Below are positions 35,006 to 43,968 of a stretch of 64,000 nt of DNA, piece after piece. The stretch is from Saprospiraceae bacterium (GTDB lineage: Bacteria > Bacteroidota > Bacteroidia > Chitinophagales > Saprospiraceae), in the NCBI GenBank assembly GCA_016710235.1, contig JADJLG010000001.1, forward strand, positions 1,849,501-1,913,500, in the 5' to 3' direction. Below the pieces are notes generated by a model that was given only the letters and a program-made list of their open reading frames with translations, did not search any database and had not been told where the DNA came from. The position numbers and the translations under genes are program-made. The stretch's first letter is position 1. Each line of letters starts with the position of its first letter.

Positions 35006-35308
35006 ATGAGTTTTTCACAAACCAATACCTGGACGCAATCTGAAGAAGATGTGTTGCTTGAGGATATCGCAACTGTGGTCTCTGAACTGATTGTTTACAA
35101 TGATGATCACAACACTTTCGATTGGGTAATCCAGTCGCTTGTTGAGATTTGTAAGCACAGTGTTGAGCAAGCAGAGCAACTTTCTTTGCTCGTTCACTAC
35201 AAAGGGAAAGCAACTGTCAAGACAGCACCTATCTCCATTCTCAAACCGATGAAAGATGCACTCTGCGATCGCGGTTTGAATGCGGTCATTGAAAGTATCA
35301 AAGTTTAA
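35006..35308 (+). CDS. clpS: ATP-dependent Clp protease adaptor ClpS
   Basis: 100 residues. A longer frame opens at 34892 inside the peroxiredoxin gene, but the natural start is MSFSQTNTW at 35006. The ClpS core is present: 'LIVYNDDHNTFDWVIQSLVEICKHSVEQA', where the Asn-Asp-Asp motif begins the pocket for the N-terminal residue, then 'LLVHYKGKATVKTAP' and 'MKDALCDRGLNAVIE'. It delivers N-degron substrates to ClpAP/ClpCP. The following gene is aat, the enzyme that creates such N-degrons. The stop codon lies 10 bp before the aat start. Confidence 0.88.
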   Translation: MSFSQTNTWTQSEEDVLLEDIATVVSELIVYNDDHNTFDWVIQSLVEICKHSVEQAEQLSLLVHYKGKATVKTAPISILKPMKDALCDRGLNAVIESIKV

Positions 35309-35318
35309 TATTGAGAAC

Positions 35319-36032
35319 ATGCCGGTGTACGCTTTGCCGGAAAGGGAACTAATATTTCCACATCCCTCTCTTGCCATTCGCAGCGGTTTGCTTGCCGTAG
35401 GAGGTGATCTAAGTCCTGAGAGATTGTTGCTTGCATATCAAAACGGTATTTTTCCCTGGTATGAAGTGGACGAGCCCATTCAATGGTATAGTCCGATGCC
35501 AAGACTTTTACTAGACCCTAGAGAGTTTAGATTATATAAAAGCCTGAAATCAGTTATAAGAAAGTCGGGTTTCGAAATTCGATTTGATGATGACTTTTGT
35601 GCCGTAATCTTGAAATGTAAATCTATTGAAAGACAAGGACAATCAGGAAGCTGGATACATGGCGACATTGTCAATGCTTATAGTTTATTGCACGAGATGG
35701 GGATAGCACATTCGGTAGAAGTTTATGATAATGGAAAAATGATTGGAGGATTATATGGACTTGCTATTGGAAAAATGTTCTGTGGAGAAAGTATGTTTGC
35801 ATTAGAGAACAATGCAAGCAAAATTGCATTGTTCGCCTTATGTCAGGAGCTGATTTGCAGAAATTATTCATTCATAGATTGTCAACAGGATACTGAGCAT
35901 TTGAGATTTATGGGTGCAAAGTTATTTGATCAAAATTATTTTTTCAATCTGTTGGAAGAAAACAAGAAATACCAGATTCAGGCAGAGAAATGGTGCAAAA
36001 AAATTGCATTGGCAGACATTCCAAAGAATTGA
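35319..36032 (+). CDS. aat: Leucyl/phenylalanyl-tRNA--protein transferase
   Basis: 237 residues from the ATG at 35319 (MPVYALPERELIFPHPSLA); the frame is open back to 35280, but the extension overlaps clpS and is not family-like. Signature parts: 'LLAVGGDLSPERLLLAYQNGIFPWY', 'QWYSPMPRLLLDP', 'SGSWIHGDIVNAYSLLHEMGIAHSVEVY', 'GGLYGLAIGKMFCGESMF' and 'FIDCQQDTEHLRFMGAK'. It transfers Leu or Phe from tRNA to N-terminal Arg/Lys, marking proteins for ClpS-dependent degradation. Confidence 0.94.
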   Translation: MPVYALPERELIFPHPSLAIRSGLLAVGGDLSPERLLLAYQNGIFPWYEVDEPIQWYSPMPRLLLDPREFRLYKSLKSVIRKSGFEIRFDDDFCAVILKCKSIERQGQSGSWIHGDIVNAYSLLHEMGIAHSVEVYDNGKMIGGLYGLAIGKMFCGESMFALENNASKIALFALCQELICRNYSFIDCQQDTEHLRFMGAKLFDQNYFFNLLEENKKYQIQAEKWCKKIALADIPKN

Positions 36033-36102
36033 TTTGTTTACGGATAACTTTTACTTGATGCAGGAGGCAGTTTATTTTTAAACAATCAAAAATGAACTGG
36101 AA

Positions 36103-36639
36103 TTAAATTGCTTCATGATCGTGAATAAAGACATCTCTGAGACCCCGGCCGGCACCATTGTAATCCATACCATAGCCCACAATGAATTCGGGTCCAATTT
36201 CGAATCCTACAAATTCAGGACGGATATCATGTCTGACTTGGTCCGTTTTCAAAAACAAAGTAGCAACTGCTATAGAGCAAGGTTTAGATTTGCTTATGAG
36301 TTCAATGAATTGATACAATGTTTCGCCTGTTTCTAGGACATCATCGACGATGAGAACATGTCTATCTTTGATATCGAGGTGGTCTATATTACCGATGAGC
36401 ACTTCTCCACCAGATTGCATACCCATGTAGGACTGGATTTGTACAAATTTTATCTCAAAAGGTATGCTGAGGTCTCTGCTCAGATCAGCTGCAAAGCAAT
36501 AAGCCCCGGTAAGGATACCTATTACATAAATTTCGGTATCGGAGTATTTTTGATTGATATCTTCTGAAATTTTACTTATTCTATTCCTGATTTCTTCTTC
36601 CCGAATAAAAACTTTAAAGGACTTGTCCTTGATCTTCAT
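36103..36639 (-). CDS. hpt: Hypoxanthine phosphoribosyltransferase
   Basis: 178 residues. The PRPP-binding loop 'HVLIVDDVLETGETLYQF' (about 94-111) is the type I PRTase signature with two adjacent Asp. 'YVIGILTGAYCFAADLSRDL' is the purine-PRTase loop, and 'EFVGFEIGPEFIVGYGMDYNGAGRGL' is the HPRT C-terminal signature. It salvages hypoxanthine (and likely guanine) to IMP (GMP) in the cytoplasm. It is 10 bp downstream of the M28 peptidase gene on the same strand, so co-transcription is likely. Confidence 0.93.
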   Translation of the reverse strand: MKIKDKSFKVFIREEEIRNRISKISEDINQKYSDTEIYVIGILTGAYCFAADLSRDLSIPFEIKFVQIQSYMGMQSGGEVLIGNIDHLDIKDRHVLIVDDVLETGETLYQFIELISKSKPCSIAVATLFLKTDQVRHDIRPEFVGFEIGPEFIVGYGMDYNGAGRGLRDVFIHDHEAI

Positions 36640-36649
36640 AAACGGGGCG

Positions 36650-38086
36650 TTATTGAAGTCCGTATTGATCGATAAGGTAGATCAGGCTTGCCATGGCTGC
36701 TGTTCCAAGGGAAAGCTCTCTAGGATGGACGGCCTGGATTCTGTCAGCCTCTGTATGATGATATTCGAAGTATCTTTGCGAATCCGGAGAAAGCCCGACC
36801 AGCAAACCTTTTTGTGATTTCAATGGACCAATGTCTGCTCCACTTCCCCCTTTTGAAATTTTCAGGTCATAAGATTCAAGTAATTCTGACCATTTTCCGA
36901 GAGCCTGAGCATACGATTTAACCATGCTGCTGTCTGCATCAAAGTTGAAACCCAGAGGTGTAAATCCACCGGCATCAGACTCAATTGCCGCCAAATGGAA
37001 TTCCTTGTTTTCATTCGACCACTTGGCGTATGACAATCCACCAGCTAGTCCATTTTCCTCATTCATAAACAATACGCATCTGATTGTTCTCTTGGGTTTG
37101 TAATTCATTTTGATCATGGTGTGGAGAACTTCCATTGCTTGTACACATCCGGCACCATCATCATGAGCGCCACCACCCACATCCCAGGAATCTAAATGCC
37201 CACCTACCAGGATGATTTCTTCCGGAAATTCAGACCCACGTATTTCTCCAATGACACTAAAACTCGGTTTCAAGCCTCTGTCTTCGCAATAAGTCTTGAC
37301 TTTGGCCTTCACAGGTCCTTTTTGGATCAGTTTACTCAGGATTTCAGCATCTTGAGTGCTCAGAGCAACTGCAGGAATTCTCTTCACGCTATCTTCAAAA
37401 ATGGTTACTCCTGTATGCGGCCAGGGGTCTATCCTGCTACCCATCGACCTGATCACACATGCAGTGGCGCCATATTTTGAGGCTAAGTTGGGACCAAATA
37501 CTCGCTGATCTACTGCTCCACCATAAGCATGAAAAGTTCTCAGATGCTTTTGATCAAAGGCACGAGAAAAGTAAACGATTTTTCCAGGGATTTCCTTATT
37601 CCTGGTTTTTGCTTCATCTAGACTTTTGAATTCAATGATTTCGCCAGTGGCACCTTTTGGGGCAGAAGCTCCGGAACCACCCAGAGCCAACACTTTGAAT
37701 GATTGGTTGCCAAGATCAGGATGCGACACCAAGCTGAAAGTTTCCCTTTTGCTTCCTCTATACCAGTATTTAACCTGGCAAGGAAGGTTCCAGACCGTAT
37801 CACAGCCTATACTATCCAGCATTGTATGAGTAAAACTGATAGCTTGTTCTGACTGTGGACTTCCGGCAATTCTGCCACCTATCTTTTCAGAAATGTGTTC
37901 GAGCCAACTGTAAGACGTACCCGAGCGTAATACTTGATCATAAATGGATCGAATGAACAACACGTCCTTATCTTGAGTCTGTGCCTGAATTCTTGCTGTC
38001 AAGATCAAAAATGAGAAGAAAAATACCCCGCAAATTTGGCTTGGTTTACCCGAAAACTCCGGGAACATTGCTTTTACTCGCATCAA
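36650..38086 (-). CDS. M28-type metallopeptidase, exported
   Basis: 478 residues. A hydrophobic signal (about 19-36, ending ARIQAQ) directs export. A PA-like insert at about 120-260 ('GKIVYFSRAF' onwards) precedes the catalytic domain. Zinc ligands are visible: His/Asp in 'GGHLDSWDVGGGAHDDGAG', Glu-Glu in 'FMNEENGLAGG', Asp in 'AIESDAGGFTPLG', and a late His in 'YFEYHHTEADRI'. It is a dizinc aminopeptidase or carboxypeptidase Q-like enzyme acting outside the cytoplasm. The start could be either of the first Met residues (MMRV). Confidence 0.9.
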   Translation of the reverse strand: MMRVKAMFPEFSGKPSQICGVFFFSFLILTARIQAQTQDKDVLFIRSIYDQVLRSGTSYSWLEHISEKIGGRIAGSPQSEQAISFTHTMLDSIGCDTVWNLPCQVKYWYRGSKRETFSLVSHPDLGNQSFKVLALGGSGASAPKGATGEIIEFKSLDEAKTRNKEIPGKIVYFSRAFDQKHLRTFHAYGGAVDQRVFGPNLASKYGATACVIRSMGSRIDPWPHTGVTIFEDSVKRIPAVALSTQDAEILSKLIQKGPVKAKVKTYCEDRGLKPSFSVIGEIRGSEFPEEIILVGGHLDSWDVGGGAHDDGAGCVQAMEVLHTMIKMNYKPKRTIRCVLFMNEENGLAGGLSYAKWSNENKEFHLAAIESDAGGFTPLGFNFDADSSMVKSYAQALGKWSELLESYDLKISKGGSGADIGPLKSQKGLLVGLSPDSQRYFEYHHTEADRIQAVHPRELSLGTAAMASLIYLIDQYGLQ

Positions 38087-38155
38087 TTATTTGTTACTTT
38101 TGCATATTTCTGAGTCAAAAGTAGCGATTTGATATAATATATCTAATTTTTCCCT

Positions 38156-38734
38156 GTGCCCCAACCAACTATTGTTAAACTGCCGCAAATCAGTGACGAA
38201 GAGATTGTAAGTCTCTATCTGAGTTCGCAGGATGAGTATTATTTTTCGGAAATCTATCAAAGATATTCCGGCAAAATATATGGGAAGTGTTTGTCTTTTT
38301 TTAAAGATGAATCTGAAGCTGCTGATGCTGTCCATGACATATTTATGAAGTTACTTTTTAATATGTCAAAATTTGGAGAAAAATCAAAATTCTCAACCTG
38401 GGTATATTCGATAACTTATAATTATTGTATCGACACATTGAGGAGAGGCAAAAAACTTCAGGTGACCTCTATTGAAGAAATTTCAGGGGAACTGGACGTT
38501 GAAGAAGATACGGATGAATCATGGATGGATCTGATTGACATGAATATTATAGAAGATATCATGAACAAAATGCATCCCCAGGATAAAGCAGTCCTTTTAA
38601 TGAAGTATATTGATGATCTCTCTATCAAAGAGATTTGTGGCATTCTCAATAAAACAGAGAGTGCAATCAAAATGAAAATTAAAAGGGCAAAAGAAAGATT
38701 TCGCGAGCAATTGAAAAATACAAAATATGAATAA
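38156..38734 (+). CDS. RNA polymerase sigma factor, ECF type
   Basis: 192 residues starting at a GTG (MPQPTIVKL); no upstream ATG is available in frame. Region 2 is clear ('YSGKIYGKCLSFFKDESEAADAVHDIFMKLL', 'FSTWVYSITYNYCIDTLRR'). Region 4 is also clear ('MKYIDDLSIKEICGILNKTESAIKMKIKRAKERF'). An acidic linker (EEISGELDVEEDTDESWMD) joins them. It redirects RNA polymerase to a specific regulon. Its end overlaps the next small gene by 8 bp, which is how sigma/anti-sigma pairs are often arranged. Confidence 0.9.
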   Translation: MPQPTIVKLPQISDEEIVSLYLSSQDEYYFSEIYQRYSGKIYGKCLSFFKDESEAADAVHDIFMKLLFNMSKFGEKSKFSTWVYSITYNYCIDTLRRGKKLQVTSIEEISGELDVEEDTDESWMDLIDMNIIEDIMNKMHPQDKAVLLMKYIDDLSIKEICGILNKTESAIKMKIKRAKERFREQLKNTKYE

Positions 38735-38987
38735 GAATAATTTTAAAAACCTGTACGAAAAAGAGATGGGTGAGTTTGTACAGAATAAAGCACCACTAAT
38801 TGAAAAAAAGATTAAAAGCAATTTGAGTTTTTTGCATTTGTTTGCAAACTTAATTGAGTTGTTCTTACCAAGACAAAGTCAAACTTACATGAAGATGTTG
38901 TCTAATAAAGATTTTTCTGCACCTAGCGCAACTCCTTCAAATTCTAAAACTGAAGTCAAAACGGATTCCAATAAGTTCCCACATTAA
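38727..38987 (+). CDS. Small protein translationally coupled to sigma factor
   Basis: 86 residues. The start overlaps the sigma factor stop by 8 bp. The first half is helical and basic ('NLYEKEMGEFVQNKAPLIEKKIKSN'). A short hydrophobic stretch (about 33-48, LSFLHLFANLIELFLP) is too polar for a sure membrane helix. The tail is Ser/Thr/Lys-rich. It may be a minimal partner or anti-sigma factor; no family was recognised and there is no zinc motif. Confidence 0.55.
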   Translation: MNKNNFKNLYEKEMGEFVQNKAPLIEKKIKSNLSFLHLFANLIELFLPRQSQTYMKMLSNKDFSAPSATPSNSKTEVKTDSNKFPH

Positions 38988-39012
38988 TGACCAATTTTTT
39001 TATCGACCCCAT

Positions 39013-39819
39013 ATGTTAGTAACAGATAATTTACAGCAACTGATATCAGGCTTCATAGCAACCATTCCCAAGCTAACCGGAGCTTTTATAATTCTAATTT
39101 TAGGAATCATTGTCAGCAAACTGATTCGGAGAATCCTGAGTGGTTCTTTAAAGAAGCTCAATGTTGATAAATATGCTGAGGTGATCAACAACTTTGAATT
39201 TATTGAGAAAACCTCATTTAGAGTTTATCCTAGCGTGATCATATCAACTATATTATATTATTTCATTCTATTGATTTTCATAGTTGCTGCAACAGATGTT
39301 CTAGGCATGGATTCATTATCTCAACTAGTGAGAGATATCCTCAACTGGATTCCCAATCTGGTCACTGCATTGCTGTTACTTTTCGTGGGTTTTATTTTTG
39401 CTGAGTTTGCAAAAAATGCGGTGGTCAAAGCCTGTGACAGTTTTGGTGTTCCGTCTGGCAAGTTTATTGGATCAGCTGTTTTTTATTTTATCTTGGTTAA
39501 TGTTCTCATTAGTGCGTTGGGCCAGGCTAAAGTCAATACAAATTTTATAGCCACGAATATTTCAATTTTGATTGCTGGCATTGCATTGGCTTTTGCCATC
39601 GGATATGGGTTTGCATCAAAGGACATGGTTGCCAATTTTTTGGTTTCGTTCTATAGTAAAGACAAACTTTCCCTCGGTCAGGAAGTTGTTCTGGACGGAA
39701 TCAAAGGGACAATTGTTGAAATAGATAAAACATCAATTACCCTTGACACAGGGGAGAGAATTGTAATTATTCCATTGAATAAATTATCCAAGGATCGTAT
39801 TGAAATTTTTAAGAAATAA
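39013..39819 (+). CDS. MscS-like mechanosensitive channel family protein
   Basis: 268 residues. Five hydrophobic segments are visible at about 16-36, 75-96, 110-132, 152-170 and 182-206. The first ('LTGAFIILILGIIVSKLIRRIL') and the middle pair look like the 'conserved TM helix' repeats. After the last helix ('IALAFAIGYGFASKDMVANFLVSFY') comes the MscS beta domain: 'LSLGQEVVLDGIKGTIVEIDKTSITLDTGERIVIIPLNKL'-type. It lacks the large C-terminal cytoplasmic vestibule domain. It probably relieves osmotic stress at the inner membrane. Confidence 0.82.
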   Translation: MLVTDNLQQLISGFIATIPKLTGAFIILILGIIVSKLIRRILSGSLKKLNVDKYAEVINNFEFIEKTSFRVYPSVIISTILYYFILLIFIVAATDVLGMDSLSQLVRDILNWIPNLVTALLLLFVGFIFAEFAKNAVVKACDSFGVPSGKFIGSAVFYFILVNVLISALGQAKVNTNFIATNISILIAGIALAFAIGYGFASKDMVANFLVSFYSKDKLSLGQEVVLDGIKGTIVEIDKTSITLDTGERIVIIPLNKLSKDRIEIFKK

Positions 39820-39835
39820 ACCAAATATTATATTT

Positions 39836-40897
39836 ATGAAAAAATTCATTTTACCTTTTTTACTTTTAACTAGTGTGATCAGCTTGTTTGGACAAACTGA
39901 AGACGAAAAGAACAGAGCTGCCCAGGAAGCAGAGAGGAAGAAAAAATTAGAGGCAACCATGGGTACAGTTGGTTCTGAAAATGGCTGGGCAAGAAAAGGC
40001 GCAATCGGCTTGGATCTTGGACAATTGTTTAATTTAAATCCATATCTTGGTTCTGGATCTAACCGTCTCGGATTGGGGGGTGCACTCGGTTTTCAAGCGA
40101 ACTACAAAAAAGATTTAATGACATGGAAAAACAACCTATTGATTAATCTTTCAACTCAAAAAATCGGATCCGGACTAGTTGCTAGTGGTTCTGATGTGAA
40201 AGCACCTTTTGAGAAAGCTCTGGATTTGCTGAATTTCAATTCCAACTGGGCTTATCAGATCAAAGAAGGTTCTAAATGGGCATATTCTTTTGACTTTGGA
40301 TTATTGAGTCAGTTGTTGCCTTCTTACTTGGATTCTTCGAGCAAAAAACTTTATTTGAAAGATATCCATGCTGGTCCCTACAATACTTCTGTAGTATCAA
40401 AGTTTTTTTCTCCGGCTACTATAACCGCTGCACCTGGTATGAAGTATGTGCATGATTCACATTTAAACTTTTTCTTATCTCCAGTGGCTGTGCAGTTGAT
40501 TTATATTGCTGACAAAAACATTGCAAATCTAGGAATCCACGGTACCAAACTCAAGGACAACAGCACTACAGAATATAATCAGTCGAAGCTCGGCCTCGGT
40601 GCATTGGCAAAAGTTGCTTATAACAACACATTTCTAAAAAGATTCAATTTCAATTCTGATTTAGGTCTTTTTTCTGATTACCTCGACAACCCTCAAAATA
40701 TTGACGTCGTTTGGTTAAACAGCCTTTCTTTTGAAATCTTAAAAGGATTCAATTTCCAAATTAGAGGAGATGCTTATTATGATGACAACAAATTCAATCA
40801 GATAACCGATGCAGATGCAGTTGGTGGTGTGAAAGGAATAGGAAAAAGAGTCAATATCATCGAGCAAATTTTAATTACCTACAATCGTAACTTTTAA
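39836..40897 (+). CDS. DUF3078 domain protein (exported, barrel-like)
   Basis: From the ATG at 39836 the protein has 353 residues and a good signal peptide (MKKFILPFLLLTSVISLFGQ). A frame open to 39800 overlaps the channel gene and adds 12 unlikely residues. After a short charged helix ('EDEKNRAAQEAERKKKLE') come repeated strand pairs typical of DUF3078: 'GLDLGQLFNLNPYLGSGSNRLGLGGALGFQANYKKDLMTWKN'-like, 'PAPGMKYVHDSHLNFFLSP'-like and a final Tyr-Asn-Arg-Asn-Phe. It is probably an outer-membrane protein of unknown role. A terminator follows. Confidence 0.8.
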   Translation: MKKFILPFLLLTSVISLFGQTEDEKNRAAQEAERKKKLEATMGTVGSENGWARKGAIGLDLGQLFNLNPYLGSGSNRLGLGGALGFQANYKKDLMTWKNNLLINLSTQKIGSGLVASGSDVKAPFEKALDLLNFNSNWAYQIKEGSKWAYSFDFGLLSQLLPSYLDSSSKKLYLKDIHAGPYNTSVVSKFFSPATITAAPGMKYVHDSHLNFFLSPVAVQLIYIADKNIANLGIHGTKLKDNSTTEYNQSKLGLGALAKVAYNNTFLKRFNFNSDLGLFSDYLDNPQNIDVVWLNSLSFEILKGFNFQIRGDAYYDDNKFNQITDADAVGGVKGIGKRVNIIEQILITYNRNF

Positions 40898-40929
40898 GTT
40901 TTTCTTCCCGTAAGTTAAACTATCACTTG

Positions 40930-40960
40930 GGCCTTCTTTTTACAAGAAGGCCTTTTTTTT
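40930..40960 (+). terminator. Rho-independent terminator after the DUF3078 gene
   Basis: GGCCTTCTT (40930-40938) pairs perfectly with AAGAAGGCC (40944-40952) around a 5-nt loop, followed by eight T. It separates the 38.1-40.9 kb gene group from polA. Confidence 0.9.
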
Positions 40961-41156
40961 AAAAAAAGTGAGAACTTCGCATAAGTCTCAACACAAATAC
41001 TTGTTTCTCTAGTTTTAGCCTATTTTAGGCATTAAAACATACTTTCAAGAGAGACATTATAACCTTGCACTAATCCTACTTTTGGTGCGCTAATTTTAGT
41101 GAATTTCGGTTATATTCAGTATAATCTCAATATCTTGCAGCAACAGATTTCGAAAT

Positions 41157-43949
41157 ATGTCAAATTCTACCTCTAAAAAACTATTTTTGTTGGATGGACA
41201 TGCTTTAGTGTATAGAGCGCATTACGCTTTTATTACAAGGCCGCTATACAACTCGAAAGGTCTCAATACTTCAGCGATATCAGGATTTGTGAGGACGCTT
41301 TGGGATATTATCAGGAATGAACGTCCGACCCATCTGGCAGTTGCTTTCGATCTTCATGGTCCCACCTTTCGGCATAAGGTGTATGCAGCATATAAAGCTA
41401 ATCGTGAAGCCCAGCCAGAAGATATTACACTTGCCTTACCCTACATAGAAAAAATCATCGAAGCATTTAACATACCTGTAGTCACTAAGGAGAGCTATGA
41501 AGCTGATGATGTCATCGGCACACTCGCAAAACAGGCTTCCAAAGAAGGGTTTGAAGTGTATATGGTCACTCCGGACAAAGATTATGGGCAGTTGGTAGAA
41601 GAGCACATCTTTATGTATAAACCATCTAGACAAGGGAATGGTATTGATATACTCGGCCCAGCAGAGGTGATGGCTACGTGGGGTATAAAGAGAGTAGATC
41701 AAGTGATTGACATGTTAGGACTTCAGGGAGATGCCGTGGACAACATTCCGGGCATACCAGGTGTCGGCGAGAAAACAGCAATGAAATTGCTTCAGGATTT
41801 TGACAATGTAGAAAACTTGATTGCAAATGCTGACCAGATTTCAGGTAAACTCAAGGATAAAGTCAAAGAATTTGCTCAACAAGCTTTGCTGTCTAAACAA
41901 TTGGCTACCATAGATATTGAGGTGCCGATCTCTTTTGACGAAAAAAGATACCGGATTGAAAATTTTGATCGAGAGAAGTTGACCACCTTATTCAAAGACT
42001 TAGAATTCAGAACTCTGGCAGTTGCCATTTTGGGGGAAATTCATGAGCAAAAAACCCTATTTGATATCGCACCTTCAAAGGAAGAGGCTGCTAAATCATC
42101 CCAAGAAGAAAAACCGGAATACAAAATAGCAGAGCAAGATATTGACAGCACTCCACACGAATATACTCTTGTGGATACAGATGTAAAACTGGCGGAGCTG
42201 ATTGAGACATTGGAGAAGTCGGACATAATTTCTTTTGATACAGAAACCACAGGAATCGATGCCAATCAGGCGGAGTTGGTTGGATTGTCTTTTAGCCTGA
42301 AAGCTCACTATGCTTACTATGTACCTGTGTCTGCTGATCAGGATAAAGCTAGAGCACTAGTCTTGAGATTCAGGCATATACTTGAGGATCCTTCCAGAAA
42401 AATCATTGGACAAAATATCAAATATGATCAGTTGATGCTCCGGTGGTATGGTATCAATATGAATGTACCTGCATTTGACACAATGATCGCTCATTACCTT
42501 CTTGAACCGGATTTGCGTCATAAGTTGGATTATCTGTCTGAATCTTATCTGAACTATCATATGGTACCTATCGAGGCACTCATAGGCAAAAAATCAGCAG
42601 ATCAGGGTAGCATGAGAGATGTTCCTTTGGAAAAGATAAAAGAATATGCAGGGGAAGATGCAGACGTCACGCTTCAACTTTTCAGTATTCTCGAAAAAGA
42701 CCTGCATAAACAAGATCTCGACACGCTGTTTCATAAAATAGAGATGCCTCTGGTCAGAGTGCTTAGAGATATAGAGTTTGAAGGTGTTAGGATTGACAAG
42801 AAGTTTCTGAATGATTACAGTAAAGTGTTGCAAAAAAATATCGCGCAGGCTGAACATCTAGTGTATGAAAGTGCGGGAGTCAGATTTAATATAGCCAGTC
42901 CAAAGCAAGTGGGAGAAGTGTTGTTTGAAAAGCTGAAACTCCCTTACCGTTGGAAAAAAACTGGCACTAATCAGTACTCTACTGACGAAGATAAGTTGAA
43001 TGAATTGGCTGATGAATCCAGCATCGTCAGGCAAATTCTGGATTTCAGAAAACTTTCCAAGCTTAAATCAACTTATGTCGATGCATTGCCCAACATGATT
43101 AACCCACGGACAGGACGCGTACATAGCTCATTCAATCAGGCAAGGGCAGCAACCGGAAGGTTAAGTTCAGAGAATCCCAATTTACAAAACATACCCATCA
43201 AAGACGAAGCAGGAAGAGAAATCCGCAAAGCTTTTTTACCTCGGGATGAGCAACATATTTTAATTTCGGCTGATTACAGCCAGATTGAACTCAGATTGAT
43301 TGCTGAAATTAGCAATGAAGAGGTTATGCTTGAAGCATTTCTCAAAGATCAGGATATCCACAGGGCTACTGCTGCCAAGGTATATAATGTTCCTTATGAT
43401 GAAGTAACCGCTGATCAAAGGAGAAATGCCAAAACCGTGAATTTTTCAATCATTTATGGGGCAGGTTCTACCAACATCTCCAGACAACTGGGACTGAGCA
43501 GACAAGAAGCAAAGGAGTTGATAGACAATTATTTTAAAACTTATCCGGGACTTAAAAATTACATGTCAGACGTAGTGGATCAGGCAAGAAAGAAAGGCTA
43601 TATCAGTACGCTGATGGGTCGTAAGAGGATACTTAGAGATATCGACTCGAAAAATGCATTGGCGCGAAGTAACAGTGAAAGAGTTGCGATCAATACACCT
43701 ATACAGGGAACCGCAGCTGATTTAATAAAATTGGCTATGATCAATATACATCAAAAGTTGTTAACTTTGAATGCAGCTACCAGGATGATACTACAGGTAC
43801 ATGATGAATTGGTATTTGATGTCCCACGAAATGAAGAAAAAGAGATGATGGAATTAATCGCATATGAAATGAAGCATGCTATTCCCGGACTCAAAGTCCC
43901 AATTGAAGTAGGAATACAATCCGGAGCAAATTGGCTCGAAGCACATTAA
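41157..43949 (+). CDS. polA: DNA polymerase I
   Basis: 930 residues with all three Pol I domains. Residues 1-300 form the 5' nuclease ('FLLDGHALVYRAHYAF', 'ESYEADDVIGTLAKQA', 'PGVGEKTAMKLL'). Residues about 345-520 form a 3'-5' exonuclease with intact acidic residues ('IISFDTETTGID', 'GQNIKYDQLML', 'YAGEDADVTLQL'). The polymerase follows, with motif A 'ISADYSQIELRLIAE', motif B 'RRNAKTVNFSIIYGAG' and motif C 'LQVHDELVFD'. It handles Okazaki fragment processing and repair synthesis. It is bracketed, with the genes around it, by the two IS30 copies. Confidence 0.97.
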   Translation: MSNSTSKKLFLLDGHALVYRAHYAFITRPLYNSKGLNTSAISGFVRTLWDIIRNERPTHLAVAFDLHGPTFRHKVYAAYKANREAQPEDITLALPYIEKIIEAFNIPVVTKESYEADDVIGTLAKQASKEGFEVYMVTPDKDYGQLVEEHIFMYKPSRQGNGIDILGPAEVMATWGIKRVDQVIDMLGLQGDAVDNIPGIPGVGEKTAMKLLQDFDNVENLIANADQISGKLKDKVKEFAQQALLSKQLATIDIEVPISFDEKRYRIENFDREKLTTLFKDLEFRTLAVAILGEIHEQKTLFDIAPSKEEAAKSSQEEKPEYKIAEQDIDSTPHEYTLVDTDVKLAELIETLEKSDIISFDTETTGIDANQAELVGLSFSLKAHYAYYVPVSADQDKARALVLRFRHILEDPSRKIIGQNIKYDQLMLRWYGINMNVPAFDTMIAHYLLEPDLRHKLDYLSESYLNYHMVPIEALIGKKSADQGSMRDVPLEKIKEYAGEDADVTLQLFSILEKDLHKQDLDTLFHKIEMPLVRVLRDIEFEGVRIDKKFLNDYSKVLQKNIAQAEHLVYESAGVRFNIASPKQVGEVLFEKLKLPYRWKKTGTNQYSTDEDKLNELADESSIVRQILDFRKLSKLKSTYVDALPNMINPRTGRVHSSFNQARAATGRLSSENPNLQNIPIKDEAGREIRKAFLPRDEQHILISADYSQIELRLIAEISNEEVMLEAFLKDQDIHRATAAKVYNVPYDEVTADQRRNAKTVNFSIIYGAGSTNISRQLGLSRQEAKELIDNYFKTYPGLKNYMSDVVDQARKKGYISTLMGRKRILRDIDSKNALARSNSERVAINTPIQGTAADLIKLAMINIHQKLLTLNAATRMILQVHDELVFDVPRNEEKEMMELIAYEMKHAIPGLKVPIEVGIQSGANWLEAH

Positions 43950-43968
43950 CCAAAAAAAATATTGCTCG

